Below, one piece after another: positions 44,044 to 57,768 of a stretch of 64,000 nucleotides of DNA (positions are counted from its first letter, which is position 1; every line of letters begins with the position of its first letter). This stretch comes from Sebastes aleutianus. Taxonomy: Eukaryota; Chordata; Actinopteri; Perciformes; Sebastidae. The DNA lies in NCBI GenBank assembly GCA_916700875.1, contig CAKAKS010000034.1:16583718-16647717 (forward strand), written 5' to 3'. Under the pieces are notes generated by a model. The model saw only the letters and a program-made list of their open reading frames with translations, made no database searches and was not told where the DNA came from. Made by a program: the position numbers and the translations under genes.

Positions 44044-45351
44044 GTAAGTGCTGAGCAAAAAGCAATAAGATGAGCGAATGGGAAGAAGTAGGCACAGGCT
44101 TTCTTTTAATTGGAGCAAATGAACCAATGTGTTTTTATTACTGTCTGATTAGAAACAATCCAGTGTGGGGTTTGAATGGAAACAGAGGTGCGCACAATAT
44201 AAATATGTGTGTGTGTGTGACCAGGTGAAGGTCTACTCCTGCTCCCAGGTGAACTCATCTCTCAGGCTTGTTTATTGGCTCCCATTAATACTTGCTTTTC
44301 AACCTTGTGTGTGACTTTGTAAGCAGTTCAGCTATTCAGTTTGTCCGCAGCAGCGTCCACTGTGTCTTTGTGTGTGTGTGTGTGTGTGTGTGTGTGGCGT
44401 CAAGAAAGATGTCAGTAAACATAGTGTACATCTCTTCAGCTCCTCTCTCTCCTCTTCCTCTGCTTTGCTTCTGTTGACCGATCGATAGTTGTGCATCTAT
44501 AATTGGAAGTCATCGTTTATGGCAACCCTCCAAAGCGAGTCATTATCATGTGTAATCTTGCAGAAAATTACATTTTGACTGGTGTACCTTGGCGTGGCCA
44601 GGAACCAGTGGGCTGTGCCGAGCAGGCTGGAGGATGACCGGAAGGTGGGGTTACTTTAGAAGAGGACTCCAAAAGATTGGAGAAAGGGTGGTGTAGGTAT
44701 AGGATGAAAGAGGGGGGGGGCAGGGTCATGAGGAAACAGGCCTGGTGGTGTCACATTTTTGCCCAAAAGCAAGGAAATCCCAGCAGTAAGTGCATCAAGG
44801 TATGGCGACACTGTGTGAGGGATTAGAAAGAAGGAGGTGATGGAGTCAGAGAGAGATAGACTAGACGTGGTGCGAGACGGTGTCGTGATGCTCAGACCGG
44901 CTCACCTGTGGAGCCGCTGACAGGATGTGTTAGGCCACGTCAGAGGGGGTGGCTCTAGATGGACGGGGGAGATGGAAAGAAAAGCCAGAAGGCGAATACG
45001 TAAAGCTGTGGTAGACTTTTTTTTTTTTTTTAAACCAGCATGACAGGATGGCTCTTTGTGTACGTCTGCGTTGATTTGTTTATTGTAGACATGCTGACAG
45101 CGAGCCAGAGGGCTAAATTTGCCACCTGTGGAGATAAAAGTGATATGATGAGATAGATGAGACGGCGTGCTGTTTTTGTGTGTGTGTGTGTGTGGTTATG
45201 TGGAAGTGTGTATAATAGTTCCTGACATCAGCAGTAGGTGTGTGTGTGTGTGGTGCTGACTCTCAGGATTTGATGTGTGTGTGTTGGGCCCGCACCGGCG
45301 GCTCCTCACCTGAGACGGGTCTGGGAACCAGGTGTGTAGGATGTGCATGAA

Positions 45352-46100
45352 CTCGGGCTGTCAGAGTTAACGCGATAACGCAAATTCATTTGAATTCCAC
45401 TAATTTCTTTAACGCAACTTGTGATTTTTAGGTTGTACCGGGCTCAATTTTAAAGCTAGAGTGAAGATAGTGGCATCTTATGAAACTAGTAAACCTAAGG
45501 AGTCCATTGCTACCAACCATCGTGCCAGCTTGTCGGGGAAGAGGTTAAATAACGCTCCAAACTTAAGCAAAATTTTGGTGAGGAAAAACTGTCATGACCA
45601 TTTTCAAAGGGGTCCCTTGACCTCTGCCCTCAAGATATGTGAATGAAAATGGGTTCTATGGGTACCCACGAGTCTCCCCTTTACAGACATGCCCACTTTA
45701 TGATAATCACATGCAGTTTGGGGCAAGTCATAGTCAAGTCAGCACACTGACACACTGACAGCTGTTGTTGCCTGTTGGGCTGCAGTTTGCCATGTTATGA
45801 TTTGAGCATATTTTTTTATGCTAAATGCAGTACCTGTGAGGGTTACTGGACAATATGTGTCATTGTTTTGTGTTGTTAATTGATTTCCAAGAATAAATAT
45901 ACACATACATTTGCATAAATCAAGCATATTGGTCTGCTGTCCCCATGTCGATAAGAGTATTAAATAATTGACAAATCTCCCTTTAAGGTACATTTTGAAC
46001 AGATAAAAAAATGTGTGATTAATTTGCAGTTAATCTGGATTAACTATGGACCATCATGTGATTAATCGCGATTAAATATTTGAATCGATTCATAGCCCTA
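45352..46100. repeat. Repeat family D, full copy (about 750 bp)
   Basis: Ends GGGCTGTCAGAGTTAACGCG and TTGAATCGATTCATAGCCCTA form imperfect terminal inverted repeats (TAGGGCT and AGCCCTA). No ORF. Probably a non-autonomous DNA element. Confidence 0.82.
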
Positions 46101-48649
46101 GTATGAACTACATCTGCTCAAGTCAATTTAATTTTAAAAGTATTCACATCATTTACTCACGTAAACGTACCAATACTACAACGTAAAACCACTCCGTTAC
46201 AAGTTAAAGTTAATGAGTTTGAGACCAGAGGCTGACCAGTTAATCCCATACAGTTTGTTGAGAATATGAAGGGGCCTTGCTGCAGTAATCCACATTATGT
46301 TGTTAGGATAGGCTTGGTTACATAATCGCCCCTAAGAACCTCCAGATGGGCACCTGCCAGAAGACAACATGACACGATGACTGGACGGGGCGGAAACAAT
46401 GAAATGTACTTGACTCCATAATCAGGGTAAACGTCAGCCACATTACAGCTCCATTAGAGTCCTTAACAATGCTTTCAAATAATCAGCCCTTATCAAGCCT
46501 GTGGTCAAAGGCAGGATGCTGCACACTGTAAAAAGCTGCTGTGAATGTCAAAGAAATCTGTCCACTAGGGGGCAGTCCAGCCAAGTTATTAGGGCATGTA
46601 AACCAGCTGTAAGAGCCTGTTTCTCTGAGCATTTACTCTCGAATATTCATCAAATGATCCCAAATTAGCCCTAATGAAATCCTGCCTGCCCGAGTGCCTT
46701 CCTGTGCATATATGTGTCCCAGCACTGACTCACTTCCTCCCCAGTGGGACCGCAGGATGTCCAGATAAGTGAAAACCATTTAAAGACCATTGACCCTCCG
46801 AGGATCTAGCAGCAGCAGGTCTCAGCAGCTCTAAGTGACATTTCTATGGTTACGTTGGTCTAAGCTTCTCCCGGAGGCTTTCTAAGGTTTCTGGTGTGTG
46901 TGTGTGTGTGTGTGTGTGACCTCTGATCCCTGTACAGTGCGCTCCGGATCAATATGATGAAACTGATCCTATTCCAATCTGTCACTCAATCCATCATTTT
47001 ATGTATCATTTCCCTCCCATCCATCTATTTAAAACTGTACAGCCTGCATGCAGAACAAAGCTCTTACATTTCTATATCATATTTCTATTTCTCTCATATT
47101 CTTCAGCTTAACTTCCTTTTTCTCGTTCTTCCTTTTTTACTTCCCCGTTCCCCCCTCACTCCTTTTGTAAACCATTTAAGTGTCTGAGAGGTGCTGTGCC
47201 GCTGCAGCGAGACAATGGTGTTTGCACACAGTGTCAATAGTCTTTCCCTCTGTCTCAGTAATTGATGGATGACTGTGAGTCAGGCATAAACTAAGCAGAT
47301 TACCCTCACTAGATCTGATGCTAATGTGTGTGTGTGGTGGGGGTTGGAGTCGCTGAGTGACTGTCCAGTTTTGGAAGTCAATCCGACATCTGTCCCCGGA
47401 GGCTGAGATTTTTTGGTTTGCCGTGAGTTTTAGGGATGAGGAGAAAAGGCCTGAACACACATGTGCAAAGGGCGTCTGCTGCACTCGTACTTTTTGCTTT
47501 TCTTCTAGAGATGCATCTGGTGTGTGGTGGGGGTCAATAGCTGGCAGCTGGGCGCTCCGTTACAGGCGGCGTCCCTCCGGAGCAGCTATCGAGCTCCTGT
47601 CGTCGGTTTCGGCCTCAGTGGTGTAAAAATATTTCTGATGTTTAACTGCAGCCATGCGTATTCAATTTCATTTGCCGCACCGAGCTTGTTTCCGTTTCCT
47701 GTTATTTCTGGATTTAGTTTTGGTTCATATTGTTGTCCTCTTCGCTCAGTTTACTTGTCGTTCGTCTTCTGTGGTTTTTGTCATTTTTGTTGACATGTTT
47801 TTTTATAAGTCCCTTAGGTTTTTATTTCATCTGAACTGTACAAGCTGCCTTTTCGTGCCTTTTATTTTATTTTTTTTTTAACTTATACATTTATATATTA
47901 TATTTATAATACATTTACATCCAGCAGGAGGTTTCAGTATGTTTCAGTAACTCTAAAACTCATTTATAGTCCGACTGATGGTTGATTAACTGAAAAACAC
48001 AAATGAATAAACAATATAAACATTTACTTTTGATAAAATTATTTACGCTTTCAAAATAAACTTGTCAGTGCTCTCTGGTAGACAAGTTAGACTATGTAAT
48101 GGAGACACTGTTTCTAAATTATCTTCAACATATCTTTGGCATTTCTGCCCTGCAATTTCTTGTTACTTATTGACCGACATATACCAATATACCTATATGA
48201 CATTGGCGGGTATTATTGCATTGAATCCCCCAAAATGTATTGTGCAATCTGAATTAGACACTTAATTGATTAGTCGATCGACAGAAAATATATCAACAGC
48301 AATAATAAAGGTGCACTTACGAAGCAACAATCTCAAAAGCTACAGGGAAGAAAAAGCTTCTCAGATGTGAGGATACGCTGCTTCTCTCTGCTTCATATCG
48401 TTTTAAATGGAACACAATTGAGTTTTGGACCGTAATTTTTGGGCAAAACAAGCAAATTGAAGATGTTACTTTGGATTTTGGGAACTTGTGAGAGGCATTT
48501 TTAATCAGAAACCAATCAAATAAAACAAGACTACAAGTCTACCACCATGGCAGCAGCTTTGCACAGCTGTGCTTTGACGTAAACACACTCACAATGACAA
48601 CGCTAACATACTGATGTTATCAGGTAGCCTAATGTTAACCATCTCTGCC

Positions 48650-48990
48650 TTCCAATACCCACACTACTGTACTATTTAGTTTGCCAGAAAAAGATTTAGT
48701 ATGTCCCAATACATACTATGTCAAATGCAGTATGCCAAAAATACCAGGATGTCCTACTACATCCGGTCACATTTCACAGTATGCAAGCCAGCATACTTTT
48801 CTGGCTAGTTTCTGACCCACAATCCTCTGCGCAGCGGAGGGTCAAAGTTCAAGGCGCAATGTTATGACGAAGTAGGATGTCCCAAATTGTACGCATACCA
48901 CGTGCAACAGTACGTACTTTGTAAGGGCAGCTGCAGTACGTACTAAAAGTAAAAAGAAAAAGTATGCGATTTGGAACGTAGCCCATGTTC
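48650..48990. repeat. Repeat family F, MITE-like
   Basis: CAATACATACTATGTCAAAT, GCATACTTTTCTGGCTAGTT and GCAGTACGTACTAAAAG, ending ATTTGGAACGTAGCC. Related TTAGTAGGCTAAAACCAATA text occurs at about 56130. Confidence 0.55.
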
Positions 48991-51799
48991 ACCATCTTTA
49001 TTTGCTCATTTGCTAATTAGCACTAAACACAAAGTACAACAGTGGCTAATTAGTCACAAACCAAAGTACTGGACGTTAAAATCTTGACATAATGACGGCG
49101 CCAGATGAAAATATAAGGGATCACCAAAGTTATTACAATTCATCCTGGAAACCGAAATGGTGGACCAACAAGCTGACAGACCTACAATGCCATCCCTGAA
49201 GCCCTAACGCCGCTGGCCCGGCTAAAAATTTGATAGCTTATTTGACTTCGTAATCATTATTTGCAATCTGAATTTATTCTGAACCTCTTTGTTGATAACC
49301 ATTCAATCAACCGATTAAGTTCGATTACTTCTTTTCAGTCTGTAACCTTTTCATTTAGTACATTACCTGAAATGACATCAACCTTTGATGCATTCAGCCA
49401 CTGTAAAGTGAAACAAAAAGATCTTGTACAGTGGTACACACTAATGAGTAGATTATCAGAAAAAATAAACTACTCAGGTGCTTCAAGTGGTTCGCTCGAC
49501 GCCACTCTGGCTTCACTCAAGTGTGCCTCGCTATTGTTGTGTATGCGTCTCAAGACCACTCAGCCGGTGCCAAGCAAAATATCAACCATTGATAAAATGA
49601 TTAATCTCAAGTTTTGATTTCAGCCTGAATACGTGAAAACACTCCTCAGCTTTGTTTGAGCAAATAAAGAATCCATTGACGGCAGCTGCCAAACTAAAAG
49701 CCACCGAGAGATAAGAGCCACTTCGCTTTAACGTCAACATTCAATTTCCTAAATGGTTTATAAAAGATAATTTCTCGGTGTAGATAATTTTTTATGTGAC
49801 ACATTAACTTTAGAAGATTTGATACGATAGTAACACTCAGTGTCTGGCTTTTTGTATTTTATGGCTGAGATAAAATTATGTACCATTAGAAATCACGCTC
49901 TCTTTATCTTTTTATTGGTTTTCATACTCTCCTTTGTGTTTGCATGTGCTTGCGTTCGTATGTTTGCTTAACACGTGCTGCTGCGTGTCTGTGTGTAGCG
50001 GCTGCCGTGTTTCTGTTGGCGAGTCCGTTTCATGTGGTGCGTAATGAGATAAGGCCCACTCCATGCAGTCTGCTGTCTGGCACTTTATCTGAGCAACAGA
50101 TTAGCGCAGGTGATTTCATTCCTGTGGAGGTTGGTTAGGCGGGGGTCAGCTCGGAGCACGAGCCCAACGTCAGGTCGACGAGACGGGAAGAGACAGGCTG
50201 AGACTGACATGAAAAGAGCAGAAATTCTGAGGTTTACGTGCACCAAACTCCCTTTGACATCTGTGCAATTTTGATGCTATTTCAAACTGTAATCATGTGG
50301 GGAATGTTTCTGGCTTGTTCTTCCATCACCGTCTGTTAAAAGACACACATTTCCATCAAGTTTTTTTTATATTAAGTGAGGAAGTTAATTCACAAAATTT
50401 GAATTTCTACCAGATGTTTTGGTATTTTGAAAACTCAGATGGGATTTGCTGGTTGAATAGTGAAATATGTTCCTGTGCTTGTAGACAAGTATACTTCATT
50501 GCTGTACCAAGCATATATCAATTCAGAAACAGCTGGAACAATGTGTAATGAAAAAATATCATTCATTCATACCAATCATTTATTCAATGCTCCATGGCAA
50601 GCATCCACCCCTGAGTGGAGCCTGTGTTGGGACCTCAGGGTGCACCATCATGATATGAATTTGACCCCAGACCTCTTCAACAAGGCTGAGCAGCGTATAT
50701 GTGTGTATCGCCACACAGCCAAACACACCGTAACACCTGTTTTCTGTGTGTTTTCTGCATAAAGAGGGATTTTAGTTGACTTTTTAAGTGGATTAGGACA
50801 TAGTGACAACAGGTTGCATTAGTCTCCTCTAACCCCACACTGCTGTAACTTTACTCTCATTTGGAAAAATTATATTCATTAGTGGATTGATTAGCTGAAT
50901 TGCTGTTTTATTGTTGTTGTTATTAAATATATTATCTTATTTACTGAATTCTCATCAGATCAAATCAGGTTAAACATAAGGCAAGCAAGGAAAATGTGAA
51001 TTTTGACATAGGAAAGTGCAGCTGTGAAAAGTGTTCCGGTGTTTCGGTGTTTCTGTCCATCACACTATACAGTACATCTTGCTGCACCTGCTAACCCTTT
51101 GTCCATGCCAAGCACTACTTACCTTGCCTCTCATTTTGGGTGCACGTGTGTGATGTCAGGCGAAAAGGCGAAAAGCATCAAATTAGGCACATCGCCACAG
51201 CTGATTAGATCAGATAAAAGTACTCTACACGCAGTAAGTCAGTTAAGGATCGGATGTCCATAAGCTCATTCATATCTGGGGGCGGAAAATGCAGGTTTTA
51301 ATTTAGACGTGGCATTGAATTTAAAAGTGTAGATTTTGGAGGAAGTTATTCAGCTCATTATATATCCATCATTTTGACATTATTTGGCTGTTTGACTATT
51401 TTATCAAACCTCTTTCTACATATCTTAGAAATAATACAACTAATGATTCATTATTGATTCATTCCTTTTTTGTAATTAGTATTTTATTGAATTTTTGCAT
51501 AAACATTGTCACATTTTGGTCAATAAATCAAATGACTCCTATATGCAAAATAATAATGATATAAAAATATATACAAATTAATAGTAAAATAAAAATATAA
51601 TACAAAAAGAAACACTCAAATCAAATATATATATATATATATATATATATTCCTACATTAATCTGCTCCATGATCTAGTCTAATTTACAAGCAACCAATT
51701 CACTCTCAGACACATAAAGAGTGGGTATGTGTGCTGTGTATGCGAGTATTGTGTGATGATGTGTGCATTACTTCAAGATCTATCCACATCAACAAGTAG

Positions 51800-52090
51800 T
51801 CTCCCTACTTTGCCACATATCTCTCAGTTATTGATTCATTTCTTGATTATATTTGATTATATTTATAGTGAAAAATGCTCACGGTAATGCTTGTTTTATC
51901 CAACCAACAGTACAAAACCCAAATATATTCAATTTATAATAATATAAAACAGAAAATAGCAGCCTATTTTCACAATTAATCAGATTTTTTTTACTTGATA
52001 AATGCCTATAATTGATCATTAAACTGGATAGAATTTATGTGGATCTATTAATCTGCTAAGCAACTGAGCATTAGATTAATTGATTAAGAT
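51800..52090. repeat. Repeat family I
   Basis: TGAAAAATGCTCACGGTAAT, CCAACCAACAGTACAAAACC, CAAATATATTCAATTTATAA and ATTAGATTAATTGATTAAG. Shares its words with 53440-53940. Confidence 0.55.
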
Positions 52091-52696
52091 CATACAACTG
52101 TGTATAGATGTATATGTGTTTTGGGCAGTATACGTATGAGCAAATGTTAAATAGATACAGGCAATTATTTTTCCCTTTTTTCTCAACCAGTCTATTAAAA
52201 ACAAAATCTGCTGCTTATTAATGTCAGAATTCACCTTCCACACTTTCTAAGAACTAAAACCTCAAACATCCTCTGGTGTCACATCCACCTGCCCCAGTGA
52301 GAGGCTGCCTCTCATTGGCTCAGAGGACAGCCAATCAGCTGCCAGCCCACTGTGCTGGGGGAAGGCCATTCAAATGGTGTGGCTGAGTGTTCATGAGGGC
52401 CAGCTTCGCTTGGAGACCCTTTACTTGTCACACGCAGCCAGCTAGTCACAACAGTGAGGACCTTCAAAGGCAGCCAGCGGTGAGAAGTGTGAGTGACAGG
52501 AAGAGGACAGACGCAGGGACAATGAGAGGAGCTGAGGGTGTGATACCACAGAGGACAGGGCAGTAGATGGAGACACAGTTTGGAGGCAGAGTAAAGAGAA
52601 AGTGACCAACAGTGCATTAGTGAGAGATCCAGTTTATCAAATCTACAGAGGTGAGGGCAGACAGAAACAGACATCTATTTTTCTCGTCTTCAGAGC

Positions 52697-52723
52697 ATGG
52701 TGACAGAGTGCACATGGATTTAG
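52697..52723 (+). promoter_or_regulatory. esrrg: Upstream ORF overlapping the esrrg start
   Basis: ATG with A at -3 and G at +4, eight codons then TAG. It overlaps the receptor ATG at 52714 in another frame. Confidence 0.5.
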
Positions 52724-52769
52724 TCGACCTCTACCTCCCAGAGTGTTTCACCTACCACTCTGAAACAGA
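52714..52769 (+). CDS. esrrg: esrrg long-isoform first coding exon
   Basis: Eighteen codons plus two bases: MDLVDLYLPECFTYHSET. Acceptor CTCGTCTTCAG at 52683-52693 and perfect donor GTAAGT. Splicing to 58846 restores DHLGRMSV in frame. Confidence 0.82.
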
Positions 52770-55251
52770 GTAAGTACATTCACCCTGCACAATGACTGTA
52801 CTGAGCATGACGTGTGTACTCTATGAGTGAGGCACAGGTGGAGCAAACTGAACTGAGTGTGAAAGTTAAATGACTGCTTCCTTATGATGTGTTGACTGAG
52901 ATACAATAGTCTTTCAGATGTCTGATTTGTGGGACATTGTATGTGTGTGTGTATGACTCAAAAGTGTCTGCCTGTGGTGTATGCTTTTGATTTTCTAGTT
53001 GATTTGAATACTTTAGAGTCAGTTTCATTCATAACGCATCTGAACGCTTTAAATAAAACGTATTACTATTACTATGAGAGAGTTTGGAGCGTGAGAACCG
53101 TGAGACCATCACACTCCATTTTGAGTGTGAGCAAGGATAACACGAGGGGGTCAAAGTATTTGCAGTATACAATTCGACTGCTTTGCATCATCACTATTAA
53201 CTCCACCTTTACGCAAAAACTGTTGACTTCTACTTTTACAATATTTGCTCATCCACTCGTTACAATTTACAGCTTCATTGTGTCTTTTTTAAAAGAATGC
53301 ATATATGCCACATGGACATTTAAACTCATCCTTATGTTTGCCATTTATCTTCCTTTGAATTAAGCTGGTGTAAATATTTCCCATTTCATTACAAGTTTTA
53401 GGCCTGCAGTGTTGTCCTTATTAGTTCTTGCAGCATTTTATCGGATGATACATTTTCTCGATTAATCAATAAATCGTGTAGTCTATAAAATAGTAAATAA
53501 TGCTCATCATGCTTTCCTGAAGCCCAAAATGACGTCTTAAATGTTATATTGATAACATTTTTGTGTAGACGAATAATACAAAAAACTAAAAAACATCCAC
53601 AGAGCTTTTAGAAAGGTGCAAAAAAATAAAAAAAAATGTTGACGGGTCCAAAATGATTGTTTTCATTATCTCTATGGAAGATATTTGACGTTCGGTTCCC
53701 ACATCTAGGGGAAATGCAATGGAAAGGGGGAGGGAGAATGCAACATCTAGTCGCTGAATGTTATCAATAGCACCTTTAAAATTGCTTGTTTCGTCTAACC
53801 AACAGTCAAAACCCAAAGAAAATCCTCCCAATTCAGTGTATGGAAGTAGAGAATGATCTTAAACTATTAATCAATGATCAAAATAGTTGCTGAATTATCT
53901 TTTTTTTGATTGATTAATCAATTATCTGACTAATCCTTTATTGCCTTTATTAAGGTGTAATAGGAAAAGATTTACATAGATAAGCATTCAAATATAAAGT
54001 TTCTTTCTCTGTGTTTTGGGGGAAGTTTAGAGGAACATTTCCCTGCATGGTGTGGAGGTTTGTTTGCATTGCTTACAGTTGACATTGTTCAGCCTGTTTG
54101 TTTGTTGATAGTGAGGTGCGAGCGTGAAAGACCAGTTTGAGAACAGCCTGGGTCGACCAAAGGCTGGTTGAAAATCTTCCCGACGTGCACGAAGCGAGCG
54201 AAAACCTTGCAAAAGCAGCTGTCTGATTGCCCCGGCACAGCTTTTTGATTGCCTTTCTTTTCCTGTAATCATAAAAAAAGAAAAAATCATGTTCATTATC
54301 ATCACTGCTGCTCTTTTATCAGCTGTGGCACAATCACTCTGAGAAAAATATCTCATCAAGCCTTTTTTTGGGGGGATTGAAAGTTCCCCTATAGCAGAGA
54401 AGAGAATTGGAGACCCAAAAAGACAAGTGAGGCAGAAGATGAGCAGATGTACAGGACGGCTGATCGCCGGTGACAGAAGCAACCAGATAAAGAACGGGAG
54501 GAAAAAGGCAGCGATGGCCGCAGATGATCCCCTGTATGGCACGCGATCCATGGTTTCCAGAGCCTGTGGGTCCAAAGCTCCCGCCACAGGCTCCCTGCTA
54601 ACAGCTTCGTCCAAAGCCTGACTAAGGCTCTTACTGCTGGCTCGGGGTGCCACTGATCCCTGCTCATCTCCTATGGCTCATTAGTAAAAAAAAAAAAAAA
54701 ACACTACTGAGACCCCACTGACCTATATAACTGTCCTCAGGGTTAGGGTTAGGGCTAAAAGGTTACTCAGTAGTTTTTTTAGGGTGAATCTCTGTCGCCT
54801 TGCATTTTATTTTCACTTCCCCAAGGCCGGTACATTTTCTTTATCTCTTCTTGGTCACTTCCCTCCCTGTTTGTCTTCTCACTCTCCCTCCTCCATCCGC
54901 CGGGGTCATTGTCTGCATTATGACGCAGCTCATTTGAAAGTGAGTGTTGCCTTCTCTCTTTTCTTTTCAACACCCCCCAGGTTAATGAGCCACAGGACTG
55001 CCCCCTTTCTTTCTGTCCCTTCCCGGCCTTTTTTTCACACTCCCTCTATCTGTCTGACTCTCTTGTAATTTCCTCCCCGCCTCTCTTCTTCTTCTCTCTT
55101 TCTGTCTCCTTGTCGTTTCACGCTGAATTTCTTGGCCTTTGTTGCCAAGGTGCAATTAGAGTTGTTTTGGATTCTGGGGGCACAAAGGGGCAAGGTACGA
55201 TAACTGTGAATAGCCATTGACACACACACACACACACACGCACACACACAC

Positions 55252-55283
<32 letters not shown>

Positions 55284-57712
55284 TGATTCATCCCCGCTAC
55301 ATGCCGCTGTAGGAGCTGCACCAACCGCCTTTTGATGGGCTTTTATGTGGAGTTGTAGATTAGTAATCTGTCAGAGTGAATATTACATCACATCTGATCA
55401 CCCCACTCTAATGCCATTTCATTATGGAAGCAAAACACCAACACCCCCCCCCAACACACACCTCTCCTCCTCCTCCTCCTCTTCCTCCTCCCTGTGATGC
55501 ATTATAATGGGAGAGCACAAAGTATATCTCACTCTGTATCTGTCAGAGACTTGACAAAGCAATATGGACGCCTATGATGGATAGCCAATAAGTAAACCAG
55601 TGAGTCACTTTAAAAGCAAACTGAAATCTCTTCTCTGTACTGTTTTTATAGTCTTCAAAGTGGATTGGAGAGGTGAGAGATGGCAACGGGTGAGGGAGGA
55701 GGGGGGGAGTTAAAATGACTTGTTCATTGGTTATTGAGTTCAAATTTGGGGGCTTAAGTCTAGAGCCGGGTATTGTTGGGAATGTTTCAATACTAGCGCT
55801 GATATGATACCTGAATTTCAGCCCTGATGTTAAAATAATATTTATTTGGCTGCACAAATTAATCTTTTATTATCAACAATGGATCAAACAACTCAGGGTA
55901 ATGTGGAAAAACCCTCACCACAGTTCCCCCCAGCTAAATTACGAATCCTGCTATAGCAAAGGCATGGTCCGCCCAACTCTTCCTCTGATTGGCTAGTACC
56001 AACTGGCTAGTACCAATCAGAGGCATAGTAGGACGTCATGCCTTCGCTATAGTAGGATTCATAATATCGCTTGCACCAACCCTCCAGGGTTGCGTCCATA
56101 CTAACTAATCCCATACTAACATGCTATTTAGTAGGCTAAAACCAATAGTATGTAAATTGCATAAATATCCCACAATGCAATGCGGTAGTGACAACAACGT
56201 TCATAACAAACGTTGACGGACAGCTCTGTAACTTCAATAACGCTTAAATTTACATGTTAAAATGTTACTTTGCTCGGCGTAATATATATTTTAAGTTAAT
56301 TCAGACTTTGATTATCACAAACCGTCGTTTTGGTCACATGAGGTTGGCACGGGTTACCATGGTTACACGTCTCTAACTGGCAAGGAGGCGGTCCACAACG
56401 TTAAGGTTTTGATTCACTCTCACCGCTCTCATTGAGGTGTTTTCCAGCCGTACAGGGCAGCAGTTTTCAGTGGAAAAAGTGCCAATATTAGCAACTAGAT
56501 ATAGTTGACATAGCGCATCATTTGGCAGCTAAAGAGGTATTTCTTTCAGGAGTTGGTGGAGACCAAAACAGAGCTAAAAGCAGAGTGAACATTGGACTTA
56601 CATTCGTCAGATGACCTAAACCACGACTAAATGTTAATGTTGCTCTGTGTCTGCTGTGTAGGCAAATGTTTGCTAGCATGTTATCTAGTTGTGTAAGAAA
56701 ATATCGATACACTTGAATATTGCGATATTATCTTTTGTGATATGGTGGTCGATGTTACAGAGTCTGTGATAAATGCAAATGAAAATACACTGTTCCGATT
56801 GCATAAAAAACAACAACTATTTTTTACTCCGATTTTATGCACATGGTGATGTGTACTTTATACTATGACAGTTTTCCTGAAATTAGATTTCTTTAAAAAT
56901 CGCAATATATCACTTTGCTTACAGTATCGCAATTTATCGCAATATATTGAATTGTAACCCCTGTATCATGATACGTATTGTATTGCCAGATTCTTGCCAA
57001 GACACAGCCCTAATGTTCACCATAACACCTTTTATAAGGGGAAAATATGTCAATTGTTGCACTGCCCATAAGTGATGAATATATAAATTGATGATAGCCC
57101 CACTTCTGACAGCAGATGCTATAATTACGTTGCTATAGTTGCTTGGTTTTCTTATAGAGAAGTCTACTATAGAGCAGTTTACTCGTACTGTGCGTCTATG
57201 TGTCTGTAATTGTGGGTTTGTAGAGGGGTCAATAGCGCGTGCCCATGGTTTACTCTGGAGGTGGTTAAAAGCGGCCAGTCTTTTTACCTACCAAATGACT
57301 TGTGGCCAAGCGAGCACTGATTTACATGACAGGAAACAGACTGGCTTGGCCATCCACCTCACCAAGCCATGAGATTAGAGTGGGAGAGAGACGTACGGCT
57401 GTGTGAGTACTGTGTGTGTGCGTGTGTTTCTCTGCATGTGGAAGTGTGCGACAGAGTGTGGGACAGCAGGGTGTCTTTCTAAAGTTGGCCTGGCGACTAA
57501 CAGTTGCATGCCAGTACGTGTCGGGGTGTTTATGAAGACACTTGCTTTAAACTGTGTCTGTAAGTGTGTACTGTATGTAAGTATGTGTGTGTGTGTGTGT
57601 GTGCAGGGAGCTTGAACATGTTCCTGATCACATGGATCTTAAGTGTGTGTAGAGAAGTGGGAGCCTGTCTATGCTTTTTATTTTTACATGCACACATGAA
57701 CGCCTGACGCCA

Positions 57713-57768
<56 letters not shown>

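Larger units (their letters stand above)
44044..52693 (+). other. Long first intron of esrrg
   Basis: No coding exon recognised. It holds family D (45352-46100), family F (48650-48990), several (GT)n runs (44369-44396, 46895-46918) and a (TA)n at 51627-51650. Unrepetitive stretches at about 46230-46830 and 49670-50170 could be conserved regulatory sequence, which needs alignment to show. Confidence 0.45.

Noticed and set aside
52929..53363. 144-codon plus-strand frame
   Set aside because: Intronic, AT-rich, no similarity, and not flanked by splice signals in a useful phase.
54741..54755. TTAGGG-like words suggesting telomeric sequence
   Set aside because: Only two units; too short to mean anything.
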